Notes: generated by a model from the letters alone, not told the origin. 64,000 nucleotides of DNA from Anthostomella pinea (GCA_963556695.1 CAUWAG010000020.1:3596001-3660000); one strand, 5' to 3'. Shown: positions 33,767 to 45,246, counted from the first letter of the stretch. Program-made: numbers and translations.

Positions 33767-33772
33767 TATAAG
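33767..33772 (+). promoter_or_regulatory. Candidate TATA box of the small secreted protein gene
   Basis: TATAAG within gtctatataaggc (33762-33774), about 145 nt before the ATG, with a C/A-rich leader in between. This is a typical arrangement for a strongly expressed fungal gene. Confidence 0.45.
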
Positions 33773-33916
33773 GCTCACCTTCGCCTACATCCATTCACTC
33801 GAAATACTGCAGCGCCTCACACAGCTTCTCAAAACTCATTGAGCACCGTCTCAGCATCATCCCAACCTCAGCCATCAACACACTAGCATCGCTAAAGCCT
33901 GCCCACATCAGCCAAC

Positions 33917-34276
33917 ATGTACGCCAAGATCCTCGCCATTCTTGCCTTCCTCGGCCTCACCGGCGCTGCCGTCGTGACCGCCGCCCCCGCAGGCAAGCCC
34001 GGAACCGACCAATGTTATTCAGGCATCCAGGCCCGCCGTGCTGGAGCCCCCGGCCTCATGATCAACACCCGCGACGCCGACGGCCAGCAGAAAGCCCGGG
34101 ATGTCAACACCGTCCTCACTCGCGAAGCCGACGGCATTGACGCCACTGCCATGGCAGTCGAGCGGGCCAAGGCACGCTCCCAGCCTTGGCGCGAGTTCAA
34201 GCGCGCCGTGGCTGGCGAGGCCGCAGTGGCCGAGGATGCAGACGACCTCATCTACGAAGGAACCAGCTGTGCTTAA
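33917..34276 (+). CDS. Small secreted protein, unknown function
   Basis: Protein of 119 residues. MYAKILAILAFLGLTGAAVVTAA is a clear signal peptide with probable cleavage near residue 22. The mature part is Ala/Asp/Arg-rich, has only two Cys (in TDQCYSG and at the C-terminal GTSCA) and contains basic pairs (QARRAG, EFKRAV) that a Kex2-type protease could cut. The C-terminal half is acidic (VAEDADDLIYEG). The A/C-rich leader and ATG context (gccaacATGtac) are good. It does not match a family I know; a candidate effector or processed peptide precursor are both guesses. It sits beside accessory and decaying genes. Confidence 0.7.
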   Translation: MYAKILAILAFLGLTGAAVVTAAPAGKPGTDQCYSGIQARRAGAPGLMINTRDADGQQKARDVNTVLTREADGIDATAMAVERAKARSQPWREFKRAVAGEAAVAEDADDLIYEGTSCA

Positions 34277-35594
34277 GCCAGACGCAGTTGGTAAGTATAG
34301 TACTTGGTTCTCAGAAGAAGCATCTTCGGACAATAATAGCTGATATCGAGACGAAAGCGAAAGAGCCGACTCGAAGATGGGGTATTTGATTGGTCGTTGC
34401 GGAGGAATAGGGGAGACTGGCACAGGCTGCAGGGACGGGATGTTGGACGGTACATGATTCCACGACCAAACGACATTCGCTTCTTTCTGACCTCGGTATG
34501 ATGTATCGAGGTATTACGTTGGCTTTTTTTTCTTTCTTTTTTCTTAGGTAGATACTCAAATTCAACCCAGTCGCTCATTAACTGCTGGTCAGGGACGCTG
34601 TGAAAGCCATAAAATCTGATCTGATGTAAGATGCCAGCAGTATCAACATAGCACAACACCGGATGATCCGCTCACAGCAAAGTTTTTCATGTAATCAAAG
34701 CACTGCTTCGTATCTTGCTGTAGTCCGCCTGGTTCGACCGCCCCTGACTCGTGAGCTGTTAACCTCATAGGCTTTTCCGCTGCCAACATGGCTCGCGAGC
34801 TGATGGCAGAAAAGCCGCATTCGGAGACAGCAGGGGACCTGCACCTCTTGCATCAACACGTCGGACATGAAGATACCAGGAGTAGCCGTTGGATGTACCC
34901 AAGGGAAGAAAGCGTCCGCTTCAAGCGAGAACACGGGGACTGTTCTCCGCACCCCACGCGGGCGTACACGTGAATAGCTCTCATGGATATGCCACTCATT
35001 GACATGTCACAATCGACATGCCACAATCGACATGTCACAATTGATATATCATTTATCAACATGTCACTTGGAAATCACAATACCAGCCGGCCTGATTCGC
35101 TGGTGCCCCCTGCTGTATATATGATGACTCCAAGCCCCCCTTACTGTGCCATAAGAGATCGGCAACCAATAAGGCTCTGATCCGACGATCTGATCTGTCA
35201 CCTGCAGCATTGGCGACCCGAGAGGGCATCTTTTCCGCAGCCAAGAGACATACCGGTCGGTCCGACACTCCGAAATGATGCCACCAACCTGGTCTGAGGA
35301 GCCGAAGATCTCCAGAGAAGCCTCCATGCGACACCGTAACGAGCAAGCTGCATGATGCATCATGCAGGCTGAAAGCTGTATTTCCCCTCGTGACCGGTCC
35401 CCATAATGGGCGTGCCGCATAGCCTCGTCCTTGCCAGACTAGGCATGAATGCCGCCGTCAGGTTGCAGCCGTGGGATCAAAAGCTGCTGTTCACCTCTCG
35501 AGCTGCCGGGGACGAAAACGCCTTGGGGGATTCGTGCATTGTGTTTCCAATATTGCTGCAGTAGCCATACTGCGCCAGTCGCTGCACCGATACA
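34277..35594. other. Intergenic region with short tandem repeat
   Basis: 1.3 kb without a recognisable gene. It holds a 14-nt tandem repeat at 34985-35057. The rest is unremarkable. Confidence 0.45.
34985..35057. repeat. 14-nt degenerate tandem repeat
   Basis: About five copies of a unit like gacatgtcacaatc run in tandem, with diverged outer copies (gatatgccactcatt, aacatgtcactt). Confidence 0.75.
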
Positions 35595-36657
35595 ATGTTC
35601 ATGTTGCATTCAATCAACTCGGCTCTACGCTCCCTCAGTCGACAGACGCACGAAGAACCATGTCCGGAAAGCTCTGCGAGCATAGAGGGCGAATCACAGC
35701 CCCAAGGAAGTCGACCATCCGCGGAAGAGGCGCCTAGTATCATATACGGCACAGCTTGGAAAGGGGAACATACAGACCGATGTGTCACCCAGGCCGTGAC
35801 GGCTGGTTTCAGAGCCTTTGACACCGCGGCCCAGCCGGCTCACTACAGAGAGGATCTAGTCGGCGACGGCCTGAGATGTGCCATCCGGGAGGGTTCGTCA
35901 CGAGGGACACCCTCTATGTAAGAGACTGTAGTTCATCGACAGCCGAAACAATGGACTGACAATGAGGTCGCCAACATAGATCCAAACCAAGTACACACCT
36001 CCCGCGTCCCAAGACCCCGAAAACATGCCGTACAGCCCAGACATGACCATCACGGAGCAGGTCCGGGCCTCCGTCTTATCCTCCCTCCACAACCTCCGCG
36101 TAGGCACCCCAGACGAGGCGGCCTACCTCGATGCTGTGCTCCTGCACACCCCCTTCCCGTCGCGCGAGCACACCCTCGAGGCATGGCGCGCTCTCGAAGA
36201 GTTCGTGCCGCATCGGGTACCATCACTCGGCGTATCCAACATCAGCTACGGGCAGCTGGAGCACCTAGGCCAACGGGCCAGGATCAAGCCGGGCATCGTG
36301 CAGAACCGGCTGCGTGCCAAAACCGGGTACGATAAGGAGCTGCGGCAGCTATGTGCGTTGAACGGGTGTCAATACCAGGCCTATGGGGTGCTGGGGTCGA
36401 ACCGGGATCTCATAGCCTGCAGGCCGGTCTTAGAGTTCGCGGCAGAGGTTGGAGTAGATGCGGCGGTTTCCCTGTTCTTCCTGTTGCAGCAGACGTTGGG
36501 GGTCTGTATACTGGCTGGTACAGCACAGACGGAGCGGATGGGCGGTAGCATTGGAGGGCTGGCTAGGGTGGAATCGTGGCTGCGTGATAAGAAGAACGCG
36601 CATGCATGGGATGCATTGAGTGGTGGGTTTATCTCGGAATTGCAGGGCTATATGTAG
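35595..36657 (+). pseudogene. Aldo/keto reductase with a frameshift
   Basis: Two exons (up to 35917; 35980-36657) around a normal 62-nt intron. Conserved text starts near 35736: SIIYGTAWKGEHTDRCV, AGFRAFDTAAQPAHYREDLVGDGL. After AIREG the family sequence FVTRDTLY-IQTKYTPP is present but one frame over, so a single base has been lost near 35891-35896. Exon 2 is intact (AAYLDAVLLHTPFP, LEEFVPHRVPSLGVSNIS, KPGIVQNRL). The Asp, Tyr, Lys and His of the AKR catalytic tetrad are all still encoded (FDTAA, HYRED, QTKYT, LLHTP), so the lesion is recent or a sequence error. The N-terminal 47 residues before the domain are not family-like and the true start is uncertain. If repaired by nature it would be an NADPH-dependent oxidoreductase of unknown substrate. 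Confidence 0.75.
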
Positions 36658-37067
36658 GTCGAGGCGTATAGCATGACTTGATTCGTCAGTGGCCCGCCCT
36701 ATCAGGTCTGCATACGGAGGTTCATCCGGCACCGCCACCAAGTCTCATTTCTACGATCTTCACAGGTTACCAACTGCCCGGGTTGATGACAAAACCTGAT
36801 ATACTTCTGCACGTCTGCTCGAATGCGGTATCCATGAGCCGAAACCGGGCTGTATGGGCGGATTGGCTCTACCCCCTATCCAGATTGAGAACAATTAATA
36901 ATGACAGGCACAGCTGCTCCTGCAATCCTTCTTGCGCTTTACGGTTCAGCGTCCTTATCTACCATTCTTGATCCCCAGTTGTCATCAAAGCGAACTCTTC
37001 TGTTCGCCTTTTTCTGTCACTCCCAAGGTCCTTCTGAAAGAACAAGTCCCCTCACGGCAGCCTCGAG
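36658..37067. other. Intergenic region
   Basis: About 410 bp between two decayed genes. No feature recognised. Confidence 0.4.
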
Positions 37068-38749
37068 ATGGCTATCTCCAGCACTATCACCCAACTTGCT
37101 TCCCAACCCATCGACGCCAAGCAGCATCATGGAGAAGCCCGTAACCAGAGTCAGCGGTTGAGGTCCCTCAACCCCACAATCAGGGAGTTGATGCGAATTT
37201 CCGGCACAGTAGGCCTGTCAGTCGGAGTCCACCGCAAGGGGCTGCCGCGCTACGTTGCCAACTTCGGATTCCGGGACAACGACAACAAGCTCCCGATCAC
37301 GGGGCAGACCATCCTCAATGCCTGCTCCCTTAGCAAGTTCTTCGTGGCCATGACCATGGCTCGCGCCGTCGATGACCCGACGAGCCCGCTGACGTGGGAG
37401 AGCCTCGTCAGGGACACCCTGCCCGGATTTGCTATTGACGATGATTTGATCAGGGAGAACTTAAATATGGTTGATCTCCTCAGCCATCGCAGCGGGCTCT
37501 CGACCGGCCCCAATAGGCGCGGTGGAAACAACCAGATGATGGTTGCCCAGAAAGACTGCCTAAAGTACATCAACTAGCAAGTGCGCAAGGGACCATTCCG
37601 GCAGAAATGGGGGTATAATAATGTTGGTTACGAAACCGCGGGGCTCGTGCTTGACGAAGTCACGGGTTCTTGGGCCAAGACGATGCGGGAGGAACTCCTA
37701 GTGCCCCTTGGTATGAAGCGGTCGTCACTGTATCATCCAGTACACAAGGATGAGAATGTGGCCAAGGTATACGGCACTCTCGATAACAGGAGCCCAGTCG
37801 AGATTTCCTCCGCTGCTGCCGAAGAGGGTTCGGTCGTGGGAGGCCCCGGTGGCGGCCTCTTCACATGCGTTGACGATCTCCTCAATGCCTATGCCGCAGC
37901 CCTGGAGGCGTTCAAAGACCAAGTCGCGACGGGAGATGCCAAGACAGAGGGATCTCCCATCAGAAGGGCAGCCAATCTTCTCTCTGCCAAGATCCCCATG
38001 CTTCGGCCCACCTACAGGGAGTTGTCATATGCTCTAGGCATGTGTCGCATACAGCTGCCCGGGCCAATGGGGCAGATCGGCAACAACGCCGACCTCATCC
38101 CTGACATGCCCGTGGTGGGCAAGGGGGCTCCTTCGACGCTTGTGTTCTGCCATCAGGGCAGTCGTCCCGGGACGCTCTGCGCCATGGCCATGCTTCCTGA
38201 GCTGGACACATCCGTCGTCGTGATGAGCAATTCGCTCGGGCTGAACGACTGTCCCGACTGGGTGCTGCAACTCGTCATCGAAGAGCTTCTGGCGGTGCTG
38301 GGGCCGGATAGGAACGATTACCTGGACTATGCCAGGAAATCTGCAGCGGCCACGTACAACTGGGAAAGGAAACGGCTGCAGCGCTGGCACGAGAGAGTAG
38401 GGTAGGCCTGAACTCGAGGACACCTGCGAGGCCGCTAGCGGCATACACCGGTGTCTATTGGAACAAGCAGAGGTATCAGAAGATCGTCGTGGCTCTGGAA
38501 GACGACGGGACTCTCTCCTGGGCTCTCCAAGGTCCGGCGTCAGAGAAACACCAGCTCACACCACTCGTCGACGATACCTTCACGTGGTTTAGACCAAGAG
38601 ACGAGATGGTGTCCAGGGGCCGCTAAGTCGAGCAGCCCCCGACTTACTGGAAGCTGAGGTTCGAGGCGGACGGCAAAGGCGACATCCGGATGGTGAACTG
38701 GATGTTTGATCCTTCGGTGCCTACGAACGGGGACTTTTTCAAGGACTAA
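37068..38749 (+). pseudogene. Beta-lactamase-like serine hydrolase with two stops and a frameshift
   Basis: Class C beta-lactamase/penicillin-binding-protein fold (fungal serine hydrolases of this type often act on esters or lactones). The first part (37068-37574) contains the SxxK motif in NACSLSKFFVAM and LLSHRSGLSTGP. An in-frame TAG at 37575 interrupts it. The same frame continues to 38405 with YxN (KWGYNNVGYETAG), GGPGGGLFTCVDDLLNAY and the third motif HQGSRPG. After a TGA-type end at 38405 the C-terminal domain resumes in another frame (AAYTGVYWNKQRYQKIVVAL), hits TAA at 38624, and continues in that frame to TAA at 38747 (VNWMFDPSVPTNGDFF). Two nonsense codons plus one frameshift over about 550 codons, with all catalytic motifs still present, indicate a recently dead gene. 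Confidence 0.85.
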
Positions 38750-40449
38750 GTTAGTCGGCACCACTGGGATCACGGTTGCAATGTTTCCTGGCAGGACGAC
38801 AGTCGGTGGACAGGACGACAGTTGGTGGACAGGATAAGCAAGGTCTTTTCGACACTTTGGTAGAGATTCTGCGTTACCAATAAGCGTCAGATTTCATGGA
38901 GCTGTGGTCATACCTGATACAAGTCAGCAGCATCGTCTTTGTGTAGGTTAGGTACTTATTAGAGGACGACTAACCGTCAGCGATTAATACGGGGAAATTG
39001 GCGCCATCCGCTATCCTAGAAAACTCGTGTCAATAAGGGCCCTACGCTTCCAAGTATTCTCTCGTGCTCCAGTATATTGTGGACGGACTTGTTCAATGTC
39101 CCCGTGCTGTCAATGGTAAAAGTCTGGTATTGACCTATGAGATTGGATACCCAAGAATGACGTGGGTTTTGGGAAAGCAAGGCGATGTTAGACTCGGTGA
39201 TTTGCAGCGTGGCCAAGGCGTAACGGCCAGCTATCCAATACCATAGCGGAAAGGGTTCCCGACACCCCGAAATCCAGATATGCCCACCTCGGCAGAGACC
39301 TTCCATCTCCATACCGAGATATGCATATTCTCGAATCAGAGATCATCCTGTGCTCCAGTAGACCATAGCAGCCGAACTAGCCAGTTCACTCTGCTCTGCC
39401 GACACACGCGATGCGATATACCAGGGAGGAGTAGCAATAGAGCTCATGTTGGCATTCGTCCGCGCCAATACAAACAGCTTGATCTGTTTGCGGAATCGGG
39501 TATGTAGGTAGCCCTGTGAGCCTGGGAAACCTGCTTAGACCACCGGTGAACACTAGTAACGCTTCATCGCAGTCACAGTCCTTGTAGATCTTGAGGAGAA
39601 TGGGCTCTTGTGTTGTGGAACATCAACGTGGACTTTGATGATATGTGGCGATGATCATAATGACGGAGCTGACACCGGCGGTGTAGGGTGCTGGGAGTAT
39701 CTCATAGGAAGTAAGGTATGCTGTGAAGTCCCGTCGGGAGTGTTCCCGGGCGCAAGCATGTGTTTAGGCGACGCAGTACTGGTGCTTGACTAATTTAAAG
39801 TACAGCGATCCAGTGGGCCTGGCGGGGCGTGCATGGTGCGGCAAGGATCAAGCTAGGACAGGACACGGGTAAGGTAGCTTCAACTGCTAGTCCATGTCCC
39901 GCTTTTATAAACCTCCGATTCAGGCTTTTCCCTTCTGATTGCGGGTGGTCGTTCGCCTCGCGTTTCTCTGTTCTCTGACTCGAGCGGCCGAGATAGTACC
40001 AGACCGTAGACATAGGGTTTGCTTATCGGCACTAAGGCAACTCAACCCTCCTTCCCTCCCACACAATATGATTGTTCCTCCTCCTTCTTTGTCCTGTAGC
40101 CAACCGCACATGTAACACTGCATCTTCTGCTTCTATCTTTCCTGCTCAACCACCCCGGCCAGCTTGAGCTCAACGTTGCATCGACGCGATAACAACGACA
40201 ACCCTCGCTCTTGTCTCGCACCACCACCAACCACAACTATAACCACAACCACCGATCCTTCCTTCCCCTTGTCCAGTGGCGTACATAAACACCGACCGCC
40301 TTGTTTGTCCCTGGAGGAAAGACAGAGGCACTACCTGTCGCCACAACACTTGACACTTGCTCTACTGCTTCAACATTCTGCAGCAACGGTTCAAGCTCCA
40401 TCAAGTGTTGTGTCAACCTGTCGTAAGACTGAAACCAAGTCGAGAAGCA
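38750..40449. other. Intergenic region and MFS gene leader
   Basis: 1.7 kb. It contains a 20-nt direct repeat (gacaggacgacagttggtgg-like) at 38795-38836. From about 40030 the plus strand turns C/A/T-rich with few G, the look of the MFS gene's promoter and 5' leader. No gene recognised. Confidence 0.45.
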
Positions 40450-42200
40450 ATGGTCCTAACTAAGCAGAGATCACCTCGAAACCCGGATGATTTCCCGACT
40501 GTCCAGCTCTTCTTGCTAGGTGAGCTTTCTCCTCCGACGACAAACAGCCTGGCTCGATGCTGACTGCTCCTCCTCCTCCATAGCCATCGTTCGTCTAGCG
40601 GAGCCCATAGCTCTCACCTCCATCTTCCCATATGCCTGGTCGCTCGTCAAGAGATTCAAAGTCGGCAACGAACAAGATGCCTCGTTCTACGCCGGCCTCC
40701 TCATATCCTCTTTCGCCCTGGCCGAGGCCCTGATGGGCATGTTCTGGGGTGGACTCTCGGATAGGATAGGGCGAAAGCCTGTCCTCATAATGGGTTGTCT
40801 CGGCACTATGTTCAGTATGATCATGGTTGGCTTTGCCACCAACATCTGGATAGCCTTGGCCGGTCGGGCCATTGGAGGATTTCTCAATGGGAACATTGGA
40901 GTCATCCAAACCATGGTCGCAGAACTGGTTACAAAGCCGGAGCATGAGCGTAGGTTCTCCCCAGTCCTGCCTACTGTACCCAAGTAAGGAAAAAAGGCTG
41001 ACGTCTGCAGCTCGTGCATACTCTGTTATGCCTTTCGTATGGTCAATTGGTACTATCATTGGGCCAGCAATCGGCGGCATGTTCGCGGAACCCCATGAGT
41101 CTTTCCCCAACGTTTTCCCCGAAGGAAGCTTGTTTGCCAACTTCCCTTACCTTCTGCCCAATCTCCTGTGTGCTGCTCTGTTGCTAGTCAGCATTGTTCT
41201 GGGCTACTTCCTACTCGAGGAGACCCATCCCGACATGAACCCTCGTGTTATGCTTCCCGATGATACCTACCATTCGGAGGAGACTCCTCTTTTCGAAACC
41301 TCGGACGCCATTAAGCAACCTCCTGTCGACTTGCGCTCGGAGACGTACGGAACATTCAGAAACAGCATCGACTTGGGCCCTGACACGGTACGTCCAAAGG
41401 AGCCCGCGAAGAACGATTGCTTCAGTATCTTCAACAAGCGCATCATGTCTCTGATCATTGCCTTGTCCATCTTCACGTACCACTCGATGACCTATGATCA
41501 CCTGCTGCCAATCTTCTTTGAAGATGACAAGGCTACCATGGGCTCTGTTTTGGGCGAGGGCCTGCTATCAAGCTTCAACCCCTTTTACTCACCTGGTGGC
41601 TTGGGCCTCTCTATGCAGTCGGTCGGTATCATCATGGCTGTGAATGGTGTGATCGCACTGTTCGTTCAGGCTGTCATCTTTCCCCTTGCAGCTGAGAAGA
41701 TTGGTGTGTACAGACTCTTCATCGTTACTACCATTCTTCACCCGGTAGCCTATGTCATCGTCCCCGCCTTGATCCATGTGCCTGACTCTTTGGTCTACCC
41801 GGGAATCTACTTCTGCCTGACCATCAGAAACATACTGTCGATTATCCTGTATCCCCTGCTTCTCATTCTCATCAAGGAAGCCACGCCCAGCTCGGCTGTC
41901 CTTGGCAAGGTGAATGGATTTGCAGCCAGCGCAGGTGCTGCCTGCCGCATGATTGCTCCTCCGGTCGCCGGCTACTTATACTCGGTTGGTGCTCAAATGG
42001 ACTGCACCGCACTGGCGTGGTACGGCAGTGCCGTTGTGGCAATGGTCGGAGCCTTTCAATGTTTTTCCGTCAAGCGAGATCGGCACGAGGGAATTTCGGA
42101 GGAATGCGGCGCTTCCAGGACCAAGGGAACAGGATCTCAGGTTGCAATTATTGAAGTAGACGAGGAATACGAGGCAGAAGACGAACAGGCAACGGCTTGA
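40450..42200 (+). CDS. Major facilitator superfamily transporter (ZIFL/YCR023C-like)
   Basis: Exons 40450-40519, 40584-40949 and 41011-42200, introns of 64 and 61 nt; 541 residues. The joins restore FLLAIVRLAEPIALTSIFPYAW and KPEHEPRAYSVMPFVWSIG. About 12 membrane segments are visible, with the MFS motif A loop GGLSDRIGRKPVL between TM2 and TM3 and a motif-C-like AIGGFLNGNIGVIQ segment. TM5/6 (FVWSIGTIIGPAIGGMFA, LPNLLCAALLLVSIVLGYF) precede a long cytosolic loop (about residues 235-330) that is acidic and Ser/Thr-rich. The tail after the last membrane span is also acidic (EVDEEYEAEDEQ). Closest in appearance to fungal members near yeast YCR023C and plant ZIF1-like carriers; substrate unknown. 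The leader is long and C/A-rich. Confidence 0.88.
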
Positions 42201-44046
42201 ACATTGGATGATGGCATCGTCGGTGACGTTGACAAGTGCGGCAAGGCAAAAAGACGTCGACGTGCAAAAGCACCCTCGATGAGTTGTCATTCATGACTAT
42301 GGGCAGGAAGCCTTCATGGGAGTACGTTCGGCGCATACGATCATGTGATATAGACGGCGTATCGGCATTTTTGTATTCGGTTACGGCGTTGAGGCAGGGC
42401 TGGTGGGCTTCAAAAATCATGCTAGAGGTGCGACGATATCCCTACAAAGCGCAGGAGGGTAGAAAGCGTTGCTCGATGCCTTGGTTCCTGAAGCTATTTG
42501 ACTTGGTAGTCAAGGTAGCCAGTAGAGCAGTATACTCTCCCCAAGATGAGTGTAATGAAAGAATAATATAGAAATCTTGGTCATGATAACTTCTCGGACT
42601 TGGTACTGAATCGTGAACAGAAGTCGAGCTCGATAACCTAGAAGTTCATGCTAGACTCCTTACCAGATGGGCCCGCCAGCGTCAATATAACCTGACGTCA
42701 GACGCGCTCTTTCTGATGGGCATGTATTGAGGGTTATAGCGTCTTGCTACCGAAAACAAATCTTCTCAATCGTCAGAACAGGACCCCACGCTGTCTTCGA
42801 AGTTGGAGGCCGCGGAGCCCCCTGCAGAAACCCCAACTAAGACTTTAGTGAACCCCACGATCGATCAAAGCCTAGTCTAGCAAATCGACTTTCTGTAATC
42901 CGATTGGATACCCACGCCGTGGAAGCTTTTGATCTGCCAAGGCGCGGTGGCGAATACGGGTCACGCGGTCGTGGATGTGTGGACGCTTCTTGCAGACCCA
43001 ATCGGATCTCTTGACGACCGCTCGATTGCCGCCGTTGGTATGGAGCTGTTGGGCCTCATTCAGGGGGCCCGCAAGCTTGGCTCGATGCGGCATCATGGCA
43101 TTGCGACTGGATTTGCGACTGCTTTCTTTCTGGAAGTCTTGAAAGGCCACCATTGATGGTGGCGGTCGTGACCTGGAAATCTATCTTCTGGGTAAGAGGT
43201 CCGGATGTGCAGTAGGGTAGGGTAGGGTTGAAACATTGCATGATGCGCGCCGGGGCTGGCGGATCCCGGATCTGATGTCTGTCTCGGAACGGCGAGCGCT
43301 CGACTTGTTGTTGGTCGGTGGTTGAAGAATCCACGTTCTCTGGCTATTATCCAATCTATCTGTCTGTTCCATTTCTGACATGTTTCCTGCTGACGTGGAT
43401 GTTTACCGTACGTACCAACCTAGGTATGGTATAGATAGGTATACGATGCGGACAGCTCTCGGCCAACTATATACAAAGAGCATGCACACACCCGTGCCGA
43501 GCATCATAATCGGGAGGTATTCCCCTTGGCCGTGTTTCTCGCCTCGCGGCCCAAGGCCTATTCGAGTATATCTTCCTTCAAACGTGCGCCCCCCACCGAG
43601 CGGTGGAAGGGAATCGTGCCATAACGTCTTTCTATTCTTTCTTCGTGTTGTGTTCTGATCTTCAACCGAGGCATGTCCAGAGGGTATACCTGCTTGATCT
43701 TCAGCCGAGGCATGTCGAGTGGGTATAGCCGTTGGGAATGAGGAAGTGTTTTACGGCTTTCCTATAAGATGAGGCTGCTCGTTTGAAGTCCTGGTGGTGG
43801 AATAGCATCTAGTCATCAGTTACAATCACGGCCAGTACGGACCCGGAGTCTTTCCTGTTCTCTCCTTTCTTCGTTATCTTTTCTCTTCTCACAGCTCTAG
43901 CAGCGTCTTCATCCATTCACTGATTCACTCATTCTACGGAGAACTGGCCCTTCTCTCTCTTCCCTGAGTATCACTCATCAACCCTGCCCTTATTCCCAGC
44001 GGACATATTCAGGCAATATCCTCCCAGCAAACCCGCACCCGCGACT
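42201..44046. other. Intergenic region with 39-nt tandem duplication
   Basis: 1.85 kb between the MFS gene and cutinase. A 75-codon hydrophobic plus-strand frame at 42929-43156 is not recognised. A 39-nt tandem duplication lies at 43657-43734. The last 200 nt are C/T-rich, as expected for the cutinase leader. Confidence 0.45.
43657..43734. repeat. 39-nt tandem duplication
   Basis: Copies 43657-43695 and 43696-43734 share gatcttca.ccgaggcatgtc.ag.gggtata.c with about six differences. They lie about 310 nt upstream of the cutinase ATG, so they could contain promoter sites. Confidence 0.8.
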
Positions 44047-45246
44047 ATGAAGTTCCTCGTGACTCTGAGCCTCGCGGCCCTGGCGGCCGCCACCCCGGTG
44101 GTGGTGACCAAGAAGGATGTGTCGGATCCGGTAGTCGGCCTGGCCGTGGTCGAGAAGCGCCAGCGTACGGGCACTACCGCCAAGGAGTTCAGCCAGGGCG
44201 GGTGCCGCGATAACATTTTCGTGTTTTCTCGCGGTTCGACGGAGATCGGGAACATGGTATGCTTCTTGACCCCTTCGACCCTATTACATTTCTTGCTCCT
44301 ATTCCTGATATCTACACTACTGTCACCATACCCCTTTCCTTCTTCTCACACCAAGCCTGCTCGACATACACCACAAGACATCAGAGCCTATCCTACCACA
44401 ACTCTATCAGGAAACAGACCACGGCTAACCCGTCCCCAACTCCAGGGCACCATCTGCGGCCCGCAGACCTCCGACGGCCTCAAGGCCGCGCTCGGCGACG
44501 ACGCCGTAGCAACCGAGGGCGTCGACTACGACGCGGCGCTCGCGACCAACTTCCTCGACGGCGGCGCGAACCTGGCAGGCATCGCGATCATGACCGACAT
44601 CATCAACCAGGCGGCGTCCGACTGCCCCAATTCGAGCGTTTTGGTTGGGGGTTACAGCCAGGGCGCGGCGATGGTGCACCGCGTTGTCGAGTCGCTGGAT
44701 CCCGCCGTGCAGGACCAGATCGCGGGCGTCATTACGTTCGGCGATACGCAGAACGCGCAGGACGACGGTCAGATCAACGGCTTTGATGCTGATAAGCTGT
44801 TGGTCATTTGTAACACTGGGGATGCGGTCTGTGATGGGACTTGTGAGTTACCGCTTTTCTCCTTTTCCGTTTTCCCCCTAACCCCCTAACCCCTAACCCC
44901 CTAACCCCTAACCCCTTAATCCCTTAATCCCCCCTTTTCCCCTTACCCCATCCCTACCCCTTCCACCCGCCCATCTGCAACGTAAATCCCGCTCTCGACC
45001 CCTTTCCTCCACTCCTCATACACCGCAGACCGTCCCCTCGGTAAACACCGCCAAATCCCTTTGCCCGCCTGCCCTGTCAAGCAGGATAAGTTACAGCCTC
45101 AAGAAAGCATCCACTGACCCCAATCTTTCAAAGTGAATATCCTCCCAGCGCACCTAGACTACACGCGCCGCGCCGACGAGGCCGTCGAATTCCTGGTCGG
45201 GAAGGTGCAGTCTGCGGCCGCGAAGAGCAAGTCCAAGAGGGCCTAG
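44047..45246 (+). CDS. Cutinase
   Basis: Exons 44047-44256, 44446-44842 and 45134-45246; introns of 189 and 291 nt, both unusually long for this window. 239 residues. Secreted serine esterase that cleaves plant cutin. MKFLVTLSLAALAAATP is the signal peptide, followed by a pro-region ending at EKRQRTG. The catalytic triad is complete: GYSQG with Ser141, GDAVCDG with Asp196, and PAHLDY with His209. Cysteines for the two usual disulphides are present (GGCRDN/SDCPNSS and VICNTGD/AVCDGT). The domain starts at TAKEFSQGGCRDNIFVFSRG. The second intron contains a CCCTAA-type tract (separate entry). The C-terminal tail is Lys/Ser-rich (AAAKSKSKRA). Confidence 0.92.
44874..44934. repeat. Telomere-type CCCTAA tract inside cutinase intron 2
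   Basis: About nine imperfect copies of C3-5TAA run in tandem (cccccta accccctaac ccctaacccc style), decaying into ccttaatccc units. It starts about 30 nt after the splice donor. The tract is pyrimidine/adenine only. Confidence 0.8.

Larger units (their letters stand above)
32781..33916. other. Divergent intergenic region with 58-nt duplication and promoter
   Basis: Lies between the AsaB-type gene (-) and the small secreted protein gene (+). It contains an A11 tract near 32882, a 58-nt tandem duplication (33071-33186) and a TATA box at 33767. No other gene recognised. Confidence 0.55.

Noticed and set aside
37575..37577. Programmed stop-codon readthrough of the beta-lactamase-like gene
   Set aside because: A UAG-CAA context is suggestive, but the later frameshift and second stop in the same gene make simple decay the better reading.
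42929..43156. 75-codon hydrophobic plus-strand frame
   Set aside because: Some regular helix-like character but no family match and no neighbouring exons.
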